From positions 1-21,584 of the forward strand of contig JAEYXM010000035.1 of assembly GCA_023428465.1 (NCBI GenBank): a DNA stretch of 21,584 nt. The letters are read 5' to 3'. Source of the DNA: Actinomycetes bacterium (GTDB lineage Bacteria > Actinomycetota > Actinomycetes > Actinomycetales > Cellulomonadaceae). Of the stretch, positions 1 to 7,429 are shown in pieces. Within the stretch, counting starts at the first letter, position 1, and each line of letters starts with the position of its first letter. Below the pieces are notes generated by a model. The model saw only the letters and a program-made list of their open reading frames with translations. It did not search any database and had not been told where the DNA came from. The position numbers and the translations under genes are program-made.

Positions 1-1
1 G

Positions 2-2053
2 GGTGGGCCCGGGCGTCCCGGTGGCGGCACCGGCGGTCCCGGTGGCGGTGGCGCTCCCGGCTTCGGTGGCGCCCGTCCGGGCGGTGGCGGCGGCGGTGGC
101 CGCGGCGGTCGTGGCAGCACGCAGGGCGCGTTCGGTCGCGCCGGCGGGCGTCCGGTGCGTGGGCGCAAGTCGAAGCGCGCGAAGCGGCAGGAGTTCGAGC
201 AGATGCAGGCGCCGTCGCTCGGCGGCGTGCAGGTGCCGCGCGGTGACGGCTCGACCGTCATCCGCCTGCGCCACGGTGCATCGCTGAACGACTTCGCCGA
301 CAAGATCGACGCGAACCCGGCCAGCCTCGTCACGGTGCTGTTCCACCTCGGCGAGATGGCGACGGCGACCCAGTCGCTCGACGAGGACACCTTCGGCACG
401 CTCGCGGCTGAGCTGGGCTACGTCATCGAGATGGTCTCGGCGGAAGAGGAGGACCGCGAGCTGCTCGGGGCCTTCGACATCGACCTCGAGGCCGAGCTCG
501 CGGAGGAGGGCGACGACCAGCTGCAGGCGCGGCCGCCCGTCGTCACGGTCATGGGTCACGTCGACCACGGCAAGACGAAGCTCCTCGACGCGATCCGGTC
601 CACGGACGTCGTCGCGGGCGAGTCCGGCGGCATCACCCAGCACATCGGTGCTTACCAGGTGAAGGCCGAGCACGAGGGCGTCGAGCGTCCGATCACCTTC
701 ATCGACACCCCGGGCCACGAGGCGTTCACCGCCATGCGTGCCCGTGGTGCGCAGGTGACGGACATCGCGATCCTCGTGGTCGCGGCCGACGACGGCGTGA
801 TGCCGCAGACCATCGAGGCGCTCAACCACGCGCAGGCGGCGAACGTGCCGGTCGTGGTCGCGGTCAACAAGGTGGACAAGGAAGCGGCGAACCCCGCCAA
901 GATCCGTCAGCAGCTGACCGAGTACAACCTCGTAGCCGAGGAGTACGGCGGCGAGACGATGTTCGTCGACGTCTCCGCGAAGCAGCAGTCCGGCATCGAC
1001 CAGCTGCTCGAGGCAGTCCTGCTCACCGCGGACGCCGCCCTCGACCTGCGGGCCAACCCGGACAAGGACGCGCGTGGCGTCGCCGTCGAGGCCAACCTCG
1101 ACCGCGGTCGCGGTGCCGTCGCGACGGTGCTCGTGCAGTCCGGCACCCTGCGGGTCGGTGACGCGATCGTCGCCGGCACGGCCCACGGGCGCGTCCGGGC
1201 GATGTTCGACGAGCACGGCGACGTCGTCCCCGAGGCCACCCCGGCGCGTCCGGTCCAGGTCCTCGGCCTGACCTCGGTGCCCCGCGCCGGCGACACGTTC
1301 CTCGTGGCGCCGGACGACCGCACGGCCCGCCAGATCGCCGAGAAGCGTGAGGCGGCCGAGCGTGCGGCCCAGCTGGCCAAGCGTCGCAAGCGCATCAGCC
1401 TCGAGGACTTCACGCAGGCCCTCCAGCAGGGCAAGGTCGAGACGCTCAACCTCGTGCTCAAGGGCGACGTCTCCGGTGCCGTCGAGGCGCTGGAGGACGC
1501 GCTGCTCAAGATCGACGTCGGCGACGAGGTGGCCCTGCGGGTCATCCACCGCGGCGTCGGCGCGATCACGCAGAACGACGTCAACCTCGCCACGGTCGAC
1601 AACGCGATCATCCTGGGCTTCAACGTGAAGTTCGCCGAGCGCGTCGAGGACCTCGCCGAGCGCGAGGGTGTCGACGTGCGGTTCTACTCGGTGATCTACC
1701 AGGCGATCGACGACGTCGAGGCAGCCCTCAAGGGCATGCTCAAGCCGGAGTACGAGGAGGCCCAGCTCGGCACCGCCGAGGTACGCGAGGTGTTCCGGTC
1801 GAGCCGGTTCGGCAACATCGCGGGTTCGCTGGTGCGGTCGGGCACGATCCGCCGCAACTCCAAGGCGCGCGTCCTGCGGGCCGGCAAGGTCATCGGCGAG
1901 AACCTCACGATCGACTCGCTCAAGCGGTTCAAGGACGACGCGACCGAGGTCCGCGAGGGCTACGAGTGCGGTATCGGACTGGGGTCGTTCAACGACCTCC
2001 AGGTCGACGACGTCATCGAGACGTACGAGATGCGGGAGAAGCCGCGCGCCTGA
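2..2053 (+). CDS. infB: Translation initiation factor IF-2 (5' truncated by window edge)
   Basis: GTPase that brings initiator fMet-tRNA to the 30S subunit and promotes subunit joining. The reading frame is open from base 2, so the N-terminus lies outside the window. The first ~130 bases encode a glycine/proline/arginine low-complexity stretch, followed by a basic linker (GRKSKRAKRQEF) typical of actinobacterial IF2. The G domain is complete: G1 GHVDHGKT at 554-577, the GGITQHIGA switch region, G3 DTPGHE near 704-721, G4 NKVDK at 866-880 and a G5 SAK. Beta-barrel domain II, domain III and the C-terminal fMet-tRNA-binding domain follow, ending in a normal family-type tail. It is the first gene of a run with rbfA and truB, as in many bacteria where infB-rbfA-truB are co-transcribed. 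Nothing is broken; the truncation is only the window edge. Confidence 0.98.
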   Translation, partial: GGPGRPGGGTGGPGGGGAPGFGGARPGGGGGGGRGGRGSTQGAFGRAGGRPVRGRKSKRAKRQEFEQMQAPSLGGVQVPRGDGSTVIRLRHGASLNDFADKIDANPASLVTVLFHLGEMATATQSLDEDTFGTLAAELGYVIEMVSAEEEDRELLGAFDIDLEAELAEEGDDQLQARPPVVTVMGHVDHGKTKLLDAIRSTDVVAGESGGITQHIGAYQVKAEHEGVERPITFIDTPGHEAFTAMRARGAQVTDIAILVVAADDGVMPQTIEALNHAQAANVPVVVAVNKVDKEAANPAKIRQQLTEYNLVAEEYGGETMFVDVSAKQQSGIDQLLEAVLLTADAALDLRANPDKDARGVAVEANLDRGRGAVATVLVQSGTLRVGDAIVAGTAHGRVRAMFDEHGDVVPEATPARPVQVLGLTSVPRAGDTFLVAPDDRTARQIAEKREAAERAAQLAKRRKRISLEDFTQALQQGKVETLNLVLKGDVSGAVEALEDALLKIDVGDEVALRVIHRGVGAITQNDVNLATVDNAIILGFNVKFAERVEDLAEREGVDVRFYSVIYQAIDDVEAALKGMLKPEYEEAQLGTAEVREVFRSSRFGNIAGSLVRSGTIRRNSKARVLRAGKVIGENLTIDSLKRFKDDATEVREGYECGIGLGSFNDLQVDDVIETYEMREKPRA

Positions 2054-2062
2054 TGCGCGGCC

Positions 2063-2100
2063 CGGACCGCCGCCCGCCCTCCGGGGTGGGCGGCGGTCCG
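2063..2100 (+). terminator. Strong stem-loop between infB and rbfA
   Basis: The arm at 2063-2075 is perfectly complementary to 2088-2100 (13 bp). The stem can be extended inward to 2079/2084 with one G-U pair, leaving the loop TCCG, a UNCG-type tetraloop closed by C-G. It starts 10 bases after the infB stop. The following bases (CCCCTTCCC) are not a U-tract, so it may be a U-less actinobacterial terminator, a partial attenuator or an mRNA stabiliser or processing site rather than a full stop. Confidence 0.6.
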
Positions 2101-2148
2101 CCCCTTCCCGCGCACACCGCGCGGCCCGCCTGAGGAAAGGACTGCACG

Positions 2149-2613
2149 ATGGTTGACCACCCCCGGGCGACCCGGCTCGCCGAGCGCATCCAGGTGATCG
2201 TCGCCGAGATGCTCGACACCCGCGTGAAGGACCCGCGCCTCGGCTTCGTCACGGTGACCGCGGTGCGCGTCACGGGCGACCTGCAGCACGCGTCGGTGTT
2301 CTACACCGTGCTCGGCGACGAGGAGGCGCGGGCCGGCACTGCTGCCGCGCTCGAGAGCGCGAAGGGCCTGATCCGATCCGAGGTGGGGCGCCAGACCGGC
2401 GTCCGCCTCACCCCGACGCTGGAGTTCGTGCCCGACGCCGTCCCGGAGACCGCGGCGCACATCGCCGAGGCGCTCCGCGAGGCCGCCCGGCGCGATGCCG
2501 AGGTCGCGGCCCTGGCCGCCGAGGCGAAGTACGCGGGTGACGCCGACCCGTACCGCCACCGCGACACGGACGCCGACGACGACCTCGACGAGGACGAGCC
2601 CGAGGACGCCTGA
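2149..2613 (+). CDS. rbfA: 30S ribosome-binding factor A
   Basis: Single KH-like domain protein that binds the 30S subunit near the 5' helix of 16S rRNA and helps late small-subunit maturation and cold adaptation. The 154-residue product begins with the family pattern RATRLAERIQ and contains the VKDPRLGFVTVTAV strand-turn region and the LRSEVGR-type helix (here LIRSEVGR), followed by the L-TPTLEFVPD strand. The C-terminal ~16 residues are almost all Asp/Glu, a disordered acidic tail common in actinobacterial homologues. ATG at 2149 is supported by a purine-rich ribosome site GAGGAAAGGA at 2132-2141. It lies 95 bp after infB, across the stem-loop at 2063-2100, and only 5 bp before truB, so it is probably co-transcribed with truB. 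Confidence 0.96.
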   Translation: MVDHPRATRLAERIQVIVAEMLDTRVKDPRLGFVTVTAVRVTGDLQHASVFYTVLGDEEARAGTAAALESAKGLIRSEVGRQTGVRLTPTLEFVPDAVPETAAHIAEALREAARRDAEVAALAAEAKYAGDADPYRHRDTDADDDLDEDEPEDA

Positions 2614-2618
2614 GCACC

Positions 2619-3548
2619 GTGGCAACCCGGACCGGACCCGACGGCCTCGTCGTCGTCGACAAGCCTGCGGGCCTGACCAGTCACGACGTCGTCGCGCGGG
2701 TGCGCCGGCTCGCGGGGACCCGCAAGGTCGGCCACGCGGGCACGCTCGACCCCATGGCGACCGGTGTGCTCGTCGTCGGTGTGGAGCGCGCGACGCGCCT
2801 GCTCACGTACCTGGTCGGTGCACAGAAGGAGTACACGGCCACGATCCGCCTGGGCGTGGCGACCACGACCGACGACGCCGAGGGCGAGCCGGTCGCGACG
2901 GCGGACGCCTCGGGCGTGACGACCACGGCGCTGCACGACGCCGTCGCGGCCCTCACCGGTCCGATCGAGCAGGTGCCGTCGTCGGTCAGCGCGATCAAGG
3001 TGGACGGGCGGCGCGCCTATGCCCGCGTGCGCGCCGGCGAGGAGGTCACGCTCGCGGCCAGGCCCGTCGTCGTGCACCGGTTCGACGTCGGTGCGGTGCG
3101 CCCGGCCACGCACGACGGCACCGAGGGTCCGGTGCCGGTCCTCGACGTCGACGTCACGGTCGTCTGCTCCTCGGGCACCTACGTCCGGGCGCTCGCGCGC
3201 GACCTGGGCGGCGCGCTCGGCGTCGGCGGCCACCTGACGGCGCTGCGCCGCACCCGGGTCGGCGCCTACGGGCTGGACGTCGCGCGGTCGCTCGACGAGC
3301 TCGGCGAGTCGTTCTCGGTGCTCGGGCTCGCCGATGCCGCGCGCGCGACGTTCCAGGCCCGCGAGCTCTCGGACGCGGAGGCGCGCGAGCTGTCGTTCGG
3401 CCGGCGCATCGGGCCGTCCGGCGGCGGGACGCCCGAAGCACCCGTCGCGGCCTTCGCGCCCGACGGCACGCTCGTCGCGCTCCTGACCGACGTCGGGCGG
3501 GCCGACGCCGCCACGGCGCGTCCCGTCCTCGTCCTGGCACCCGCCTGA
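2619..3548 (+). CDS. truB: tRNA pseudouridine(55) synthase
   Basis: Converts U55 in the T-loop of tRNAs to pseudouridine. The 309-residue product opens with the TruB signature VVDKPAGLTSHDVV, then GHAGTLDPMATG with the catalytic Asp at residue 44, and later KEYTATIRLG, SAIKVDGRRAYARVR and SSGTYVRALARDLG, in family order and spacing. A PUA-like C-terminal region follows (roughly residues 240-309) and is typical of the family. The GTG start at 2619 lies 5 bp after the rbfA stop with no separate strong ribosome site beyond GAGGACG inside the rbfA end, so translational coupling to rbfA is likely. Length is normal. Confidence 0.96.
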   Translation: MATRTGPDGLVVVDKPAGLTSHDVVARVRRLAGTRKVGHAGTLDPMATGVLVVGVERATRLLTYLVGAQKEYTATIRLGVATTTDDAEGEPVATADASGVTTTALHDAVAALTGPIEQVPSSVSAIKVDGRRAYARVRAGEEVTLAARPVVVHRFDVGAVRPATHDGTEGPVPVLDVDVTVVCSSGTYVRALARDLGGALGVGGHLTALRRTRVGAYGLDVARSLDELGESFSVLGLADAARATFQARELSDAEARELSFGRRIGPSGGGTPEAPVAAFAPDGTLVALLTDVGRADAATARPVLVLAPA

Positions 3549-3558
3549 CGGTGCCCGC

Positions 3559-3607
3559 GGGCTCTGCCGGTGGCGCATGCGCAGAGCCCTGCCGCGCACG
3601 TGGCAGG
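3559..3607 (+). promoter_or_regulatory. Two overlapping stem-loops between truB and ribF
   Basis: A 9-bp perfect stem GGGCTCTGC (3559-3567) / GCAGAGCCC (3581-3589) has a 13-nt loop. A second stem CCTGCC (3588-3593) / GGCAGG (3602-3607) shares bases 3588-3589 with the first, so the two are partly exclusive. The first could end the truB transcript; neither is followed by a T-run. The 68-bp gap is too short for an FMN riboswitch. Confidence 0.4.
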
Positions 3608-3616
3608 CTTGCCCCC

Positions 3617-4609
3617 GTGCATCGCTGGTCCGACCTGTCGCAGGTTCCCGAGGGCTTCGGCCCGTCCGTCGTCACCATCGGCAACTTCGACGGGGTCCAC
3701 CGGGGCCATCGTGGCGTGCTCGCGCAGATGGTCGCGTCGGCGCACCGCATCGGGGGCGCGTCCATCGCGGTGACGTTCGACCCGCACCCCGCACAGGTGC
3801 ACCGGCCCGGGTCGGCCCCGCCGCTCATCACGGGCCTCGCGGACCGGCTCGAGCTGATCGAGCAGACGGGCGTCGACGCAGTCCTGGTCATCGGGTACAC
3901 GGAGGAGTTCGCGTCGGCGACGGCCGAGGAGTTCGTGCGCCGGTACCTCGTGGAGGGCCTGCACGCGCGGGTCGTCGTCATCGGCCGGGACGTGCGCTTC
4001 GGGCGGGGCAACCACGGCGACCTGGGCACGATGCGCGAGCTGGGGGAGCGGTACGGCTTCGAGGTGGAGGTCGTCGACGACGTCGCCCGCGAGCCGGAGC
4101 CGGAGCGCCGGTGGTCCTCGACGTGGGTGCGTGAGCTGCTCGCGGAGGGCGACGTGGCGGGCGCCGCGGAGATCCTGGGTCGGCCCCACCGGCTGCGCGG
4201 CACGGTGGTGCACGGCGACGCGCGGGGCCGTACGCTCGGCTACCCGACGGCGAACCTCGGGGACGACATGACCGGCGTCGTGCCGGCGGACGGGGTGTAC
4301 GCGGGCTGGATGCGCCGCGTCGACCACCCGGCCGACACCCCGGACGGCTACCTGCCCGTGGCGATCTCGATCGGCACCAACCCGACGTTCGACGGTGCGA
4401 GCCGGCGCGTCGAGGCGCACGTCCCGGACCGGGTGGACCTCGAGCTCTACGGCGAGGTCGTGGTCCTGGAGTTCGTGGCGCACCTGCGCCCCACGCTCCG
4501 CTTCGACACCGTCACAGAGCTGGTCGCGCAGATGGACGACGACGTGGCGCGAACGCGGGACCTCCTCGCGCACGGCCCGCTGGTGTTGGGTGGGGCGTCC
4601 GAGGGCTGA
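3617..4609 (+). CDS. ribF: Bifunctional riboflavin kinase / FMN adenylyltransferase
   Basis: Phosphorylates riboflavin to FMN and adenylates FMN to FAD in the cytoplasm. The 330-residue product has both modules: an N-terminal nucleotidyltransferase with TIGNFDGVHRGH (residues 20-31, HxGH nucleotide-binding motif) and a C-terminal flavokinase with TLGYPTANL (206-214, PTAN motif), VPADGVYAGW and IGTNPTFDG. The frame is open far upstream into truB, so the start rests on homology: GTG at 3617 gives the usual short lead before GNFDG. There is no good Shine-Dalgarno; a weak CAGGCT at 3604-3609 sits 7 nt before the start, one base off the TANNNT pattern seen before other genes here. No FMN riboswitch precedes it. 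Confidence 0.95.
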   Translation: MHRWSDLSQVPEGFGPSVVTIGNFDGVHRGHRGVLAQMVASAHRIGGASIAVTFDPHPAQVHRPGSAPPLITGLADRLELIEQTGVDAVLVIGYTEEFASATAEEFVRRYLVEGLHARVVVIGRDVRFGRGNHGDLGTMRELGERYGFEVEVVDDVAREPEPERRWSSTWVRELLAEGDVAGAAEILGRPHRLRGTVVHGDARGRTLGYPTANLGDDMTGVVPADGVYAGWMRRVDHPADTPDGYLPVAISIGTNPTFDGASRRVEAHVPDRVDLELYGEVVVLEFVAHLRPTLRFDTVTELVAQMDDDVARTRDLLAHGPLVLGGASEG

Positions 4610-4615
4610 TACGCT
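4586..4615 (+). promoter_or_regulatory. Candidate promoter for rpsO (-35 TTGGGT, -10 TACGCT)
   Basis: TTGGGT at 4586-4591 and TACGCT at 4610-4615 are separated by 18 bp. The -10 fits the actinobacterial TANNNT pattern. The -35 lies in the last codons of ribF. A transcript from here would have an ~80-nt leader before rpsO, long enough for control, and includes a small GGCCG/CGGCC hairpin (4621-4636). Confidence 0.4.
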
Positions 4616-4702
4616 TCTCGGGCCGTGTGATCGGCCGCGGATCCAGAGAGCCCGGGTGGACATGCCCCGGCGCACCGCGCAACGAATACCCCAAGGAGAG
4701 CC

Positions 4703-4972
4703 GTGCCCCTCGACGCCGCCACCAAGCAGCGCATCATGACCGAGTACGCGACCGGTCCCAACGACACCGGCTCCCCGGAGGTCCAGATCGCGATGCTCAC
4801 GCAGCGCATCAAGGACCTCACCGAGCACCTGAAGGAGCACAAGCACGACCACCACTCGCGGCGTGGTCTGCTCCTCCTCGTCGGCCAGCGGCGTCGCCTC
4901 CTCGGCTACCTGCAGAAGGTCGACATCGCGCGCTACCGCAGCCTGATCGAACGGCTCGGCCTGCGCCGCTGA
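4703..4972 (+). CDS. rpsO: 30S ribosomal protein S15
   Basis: Primary 16S rRNA-binding protein of the small-subunit platform and part of the B4 intersubunit bridge. The 89-residue product is full length and shows the family pattern: TGSPEVQIAMLTQRI, then LTEHLKEHKHDHHSRRGLLLLV, whose HHSRRGL residues contact rRNA, then RRRLLGYLQ near the C-terminus. The GTG start at 4703 has a strong ribosome site AAGGAGAG at 4693-4700. It stands upstream of pnp, the classic rpsO-pnp pair, and is followed by a 17-bp hairpin. In other bacteria S15 represses its own mRNA through a leader structure; the 93-bp leader here could do so, but I see no clear match to a known S15 site. Confidence 0.98.
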   Translation: MPLDAATKQRIMTEYATGPNDTGSPEVQIAMLTQRIKDLTEHLKEHKHDHHSRRGLLLLVGQRRRLLGYLQKVDIARYRSLIERLGLRR

Positions 4973-4978
4973 ACCTCA

Positions 4979-5016
4979 CGGACCAGCCCGGACCCGCCAG
5001 GGTCCGGGCTGGTCCG
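4979..5016 (+). terminator. 17-bp perfect stem-loop after rpsO
   Basis: The arms 4979-4995 and 5000-5016 are exact reverse complements (17 bp), enclosing the loop GCCA at 4996-4999. It begins 7 bases after the rpsO stop. No T-run follows (GTGTCAGG). It is either a U-less terminator allowing partial read-through into pnp or a double-stranded RNA processing site. In Streptomyces coelicolor the rpsO-pnp intergenic hairpin is known to be cut by RNase III. Confidence 0.75.
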
Positions 5017-5023
5017 GTGTCAG

Positions 5024-5132
5024 GCGCCCGGGACCGTCCCGGCGCTCACAACTCCATCCAGAACACTCCCGGACCCGGTGCCCGGTCCTCGGTAGTGGTT
5101 CGCGGATCCTTCGGCCTTCGCCGAGATCCGCG
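5024..5132 (+). promoter_or_regulatory. Structured pnp leader with three further stem-loops
   Basis: The 215-bp rpsO-pnp gap holds, after the 17-bp hairpin, a stem at 5024-5045 (arms around GGGA/TCCC with one bulged C), a 5-bp stem GGACC/GGTCC at 5071-5088, and a longer one with arms CGCGGATC (5101-5108) and GATCCGCG (5125-5132), continued inside by TCGGC (5111-5115) / GCCGA (5120-5124) around the loop CTTC. The remaining bases to 5187 include TCGAAG (5141-5146) opposite CTTCGA (5168-5173). I found no convincing promoter. PNPase leaders in other bacteria are sites of RNase III-dependent autocontrol, which these could serve. Confidence 0.45.
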
Positions 5133-5187
5133 GGCCTCGATCGAAGACCGCCGCCCCGCGGCCGGGCCTTCGACGAAGGGGGATCCC

Positions 5188-7428
5188 ATGGAGGGACCCG
5201 AGATCACGTTCGCCGAGGCCGTCATCGACAACGGCCGCTTCGGCACCCGCACCGTCCGCTTCGAGACGGGCCGCCTGGCCCGCCAGGCCGCCGGCGCCGT
5301 GCTGGCCTACCTGGACACGGACACCACGCTCCTGTCCACGACGACGGCCGGCAAGAACCCCAAGGACCAGTTCGACTTCTTCCCGCTGACGGTGGACGTC
5401 GAGGAGCGGCAGTACGCCGCAGGCAAGATCCCCGGCTCGTTCTTCCGGCGCGAGGGTCGTCCCTCGACCGAGGCGATCCTGGCCTGCCGCCTGATCGACC
5501 GCCCGCTGCGCCCGCTCTTCGTGAAGGGCCTGCGCAACGAGGTCCAGGTCGTCATCACGGTCCTGTCGATCCACCCGGAGGACGCGTACGACGTCCTCGC
5601 GATCAACGCCGCCTCGGCGTCGACGCAGCTGTCGGGCCTGCCGTTCAGCGGCCCGGTCGCCGGCGTGCGCATCGCGCTCGTCGAGGGCCAGTGGGTCGCG
5701 TTCCCCCGCTACGAGGAGCGCGCCCGGGCCACGTTCGACATGGTGGTCGCCGGCCGCATCGTCGGTGACGACGTCGCGATCGCGATGATCGAGGCCGAGG
5801 CGCCCGAGGGTGCGTGGCCGCTCATCACGGCGGGCGCGACCGCGCCGTCGGAGGAGGTCGTGGCCGGTGGCCTCGAGGCCGCCAAGCCGTTCCTGCGCGA
5901 GCTGTGCCTCGCCCAGGCCCGCCTCGCCGAGCAGGCCGCCAAGGAGACGCAGGAGTTCCCGCTCTTCCCGGACTACCAGCCCGACGTGTACGACGCCGTC
6001 TCCGAGCACGTGCTCGGCTCGCTGTCCGAGGCGCTCACGATCGCGGACAAGCAGACGCGGGAGACGCGCCTCGACGAGATCAAGGACGAGGCGAAGGCTG
6101 CGCTCGGCGAGCGCTTCGAGGGCCGCGAGAAGGAGATCTCCGCTGCGGTCCGTGCGGTGACGAAGAAGGTCATCCGCCAGCGCATCCTCACGGACGGCTT
6201 CCGGATCGACGGCCGCGGCCTGCGCGACATCCGCCAGCTCTCGGCGGAGGTCGACGTCCTCGCCCGCACGCACGGCTCGGCGCTCTTCGAGCGGGGCGAG
6301 ACGCAGATCCTCGGCGTCACGACGCTGAACATGCTGCGCATGGAGCAGATGCTCGACACGCTCTCCCCGGAGACGCGCAAGCGCTACATGCACAACTACA
6401 ACTTCCCGCCGTACTCCACGGGCGAGACGGGCCGCGTCGGTTCGCCGAAGCGCCGCGAGATCGGCCACGGCGCGCTCGCCGAGCGGGCCCTGATCCCGGT
6501 CCTGCCGACGCGCGAGGAGTTCCCCTACGCGATCCGTCAGGTCTCCGAGGCGCTCGGGTCCAACGGCTCGACGTCGATGGGCTCCGTGTGCGCCTCGACC
6601 CTGTCGCTGCTCAACGCGGGCGTGCCGCTGCGCGCGCCGGTCGCGGGCATCGCGATGGGCCTCGTCTCCGACACGGTGGACGGCCAGACGCGCTACGCCG
6701 CGCTGACCGACATCCTCGGTGCCGAGGACGCGTTCGGTGACATGGACTTCAAGGTCGCCGGCACGAAGAACTTCATCACCGCGATCCAGCTGGACACCAA
6801 GCTCGACGGCATCCCCGCCGACGTCCTGGCCGGCGCGCTGACGCAGGCCAAGGAGGCGCGCCTGCACATCCTCGACGTGATGGCCGAGGCGATCGACACC
6901 CCCGACGAGATGTCGGCCCACGCGCCGCGCATCATCACGGTGAAGGTGCCGGTCGACAAGATCGGCGAGGTCATCGGCCCCAAGGGCAAGATGATCAACC
7001 AGATCCAGGAGGAGACGGGCGCCGACCTGACGATCGAGGACGACGGCACGGTCTACATCGGCGCGGTCGACGGCCCGTCGGCCGAGGCCGCCCGCGCGAT
7101 GGTGAACGCGATCGCCAACCCGACGATGCCGGAGATCGGCGAGCGCTACGTCGGTACCGTGGTCAAGACCACGACCTTCGGCGCCTTCATCTCGCTGACC
7201 CCGGGCAAGGACGGCCTGCTGCACATCTCGCAGATCCGTCGCCTCGTCGGGGGCAAGCGCGTCGAGAACGTCGAGGACGTGCTGGCGGTCGGCCAGAAGG
7301 TCCAGGTGGAGATCGCCGAGATCGACCCGCGCGGCAAGCTGTCGCTGCACGCGGTCGTCGAGGAGGTCGCCGCCGAGGGTGCCGAGCCGGCCGCTGACGG
7401 CGGGTCGTCCGCGGACTCCACGGACTGA
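5188..7428 (+). CDS. pnp: Polyribonucleotide nucleotidyltransferase (PNPase)
   Basis: 3'-5' phosphorolytic exoribonuclease that also synthesises RNA tails from nucleoside diphosphates; in actinobacteria it is the RNA-tailing enzyme as well as a decay enzyme. The 746-residue product has the family layout: first RNase PH domain (about 10-150), the alpha-helical linker, second RNase PH domain with HNYNFPPYSTGETGR, SPKRREIGHGALAERAL and SEALGSNGSTSMGSVCAST, a KH domain with GPKG at 597-600, and an S1 domain (about 650-720, YVGTVVKTTTFGAFI) followed by a short acidic/Ala-rich tail. ATG at 5188 is preceded by GAAGGGGGA at 5175-5183; the frame is open further upstream but that stretch is the structured leader. 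The M16 peptidase starts one base after its stop, so the two are surely coupled. Confidence 0.98.
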   Translation: MEGPEITFAEAVIDNGRFGTRTVRFETGRLARQAAGAVLAYLDTDTTLLSTTTAGKNPKDQFDFFPLTVDVEERQYAAGKIPGSFFRREGRPSTEAILACRLIDRPLRPLFVKGLRNEVQVVITVLSIHPEDAYDVLAINAASASTQLSGLPFSGPVAGVRIALVEGQWVAFPRYEERARATFDMVVAGRIVGDDVAIAMIEAEAPEGAWPLITAGATAPSEEVVAGGLEAAKPFLRELCLAQARLAEQAAKETQEFPLFPDYQPDVYDAVSEHVLGSLSEALTIADKQTRETRLDEIKDEAKAALGERFEGREKEISAAVRAVTKKVIRQRILTDGFRIDGRGLRDIRQLSAEVDVLARTHGSALFERGETQILGVTTLNMLRMEQMLDTLSPETRKRYMHNYNFPPYSTGETGRVGSPKRREIGHGALAERALIPVLPTREEFPYAIRQVSEALGSNGSTSMGSVCASTLSLLNAGVPLRAPVAGIAMGLVSDTVDGQTRYAALTDILGAEDAFGDMDFKVAGTKNFITAIQLDTKLDGIPADVLAGALTQAKEARLHILDVMAEAIDTPDEMSAHAPRIITVKVPVDKIGEVIGPKGKMINQIQEETGADLTIEDDGTVYIGAVDGPSAEAARAMVNAIANPTMPEIGERYVGTVVKTTTFGAFISLTPGKDGLLHISQIRRLVGGKRVENVEDVLAVGQKVQVEIAEIDPRGKLSLHAVVEEVAAEGAEPAADGGSSADSTD

Positions 7429-7429
7429 C

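Noticed and set aside
3549..3616. FMN riboswitch before ribF
   Set aside because: The gap is 68 bp, shorter than the aptamer, and none of its conserved elements are visible.
2495..3616. Extension of the ribF frame upstream through truB
   Set aside because: The frame is open by chance in GC-rich DNA; truB is certain in its own frame and RibF homology starts just after GTG 3617.
4627..5187. Extension of the pnp frame upstream through rpsO
   Set aside because: The stretch covers rpsO and the hairpin-rich leader; the family N-terminus begins at ATG 5188 with a ribosome site.
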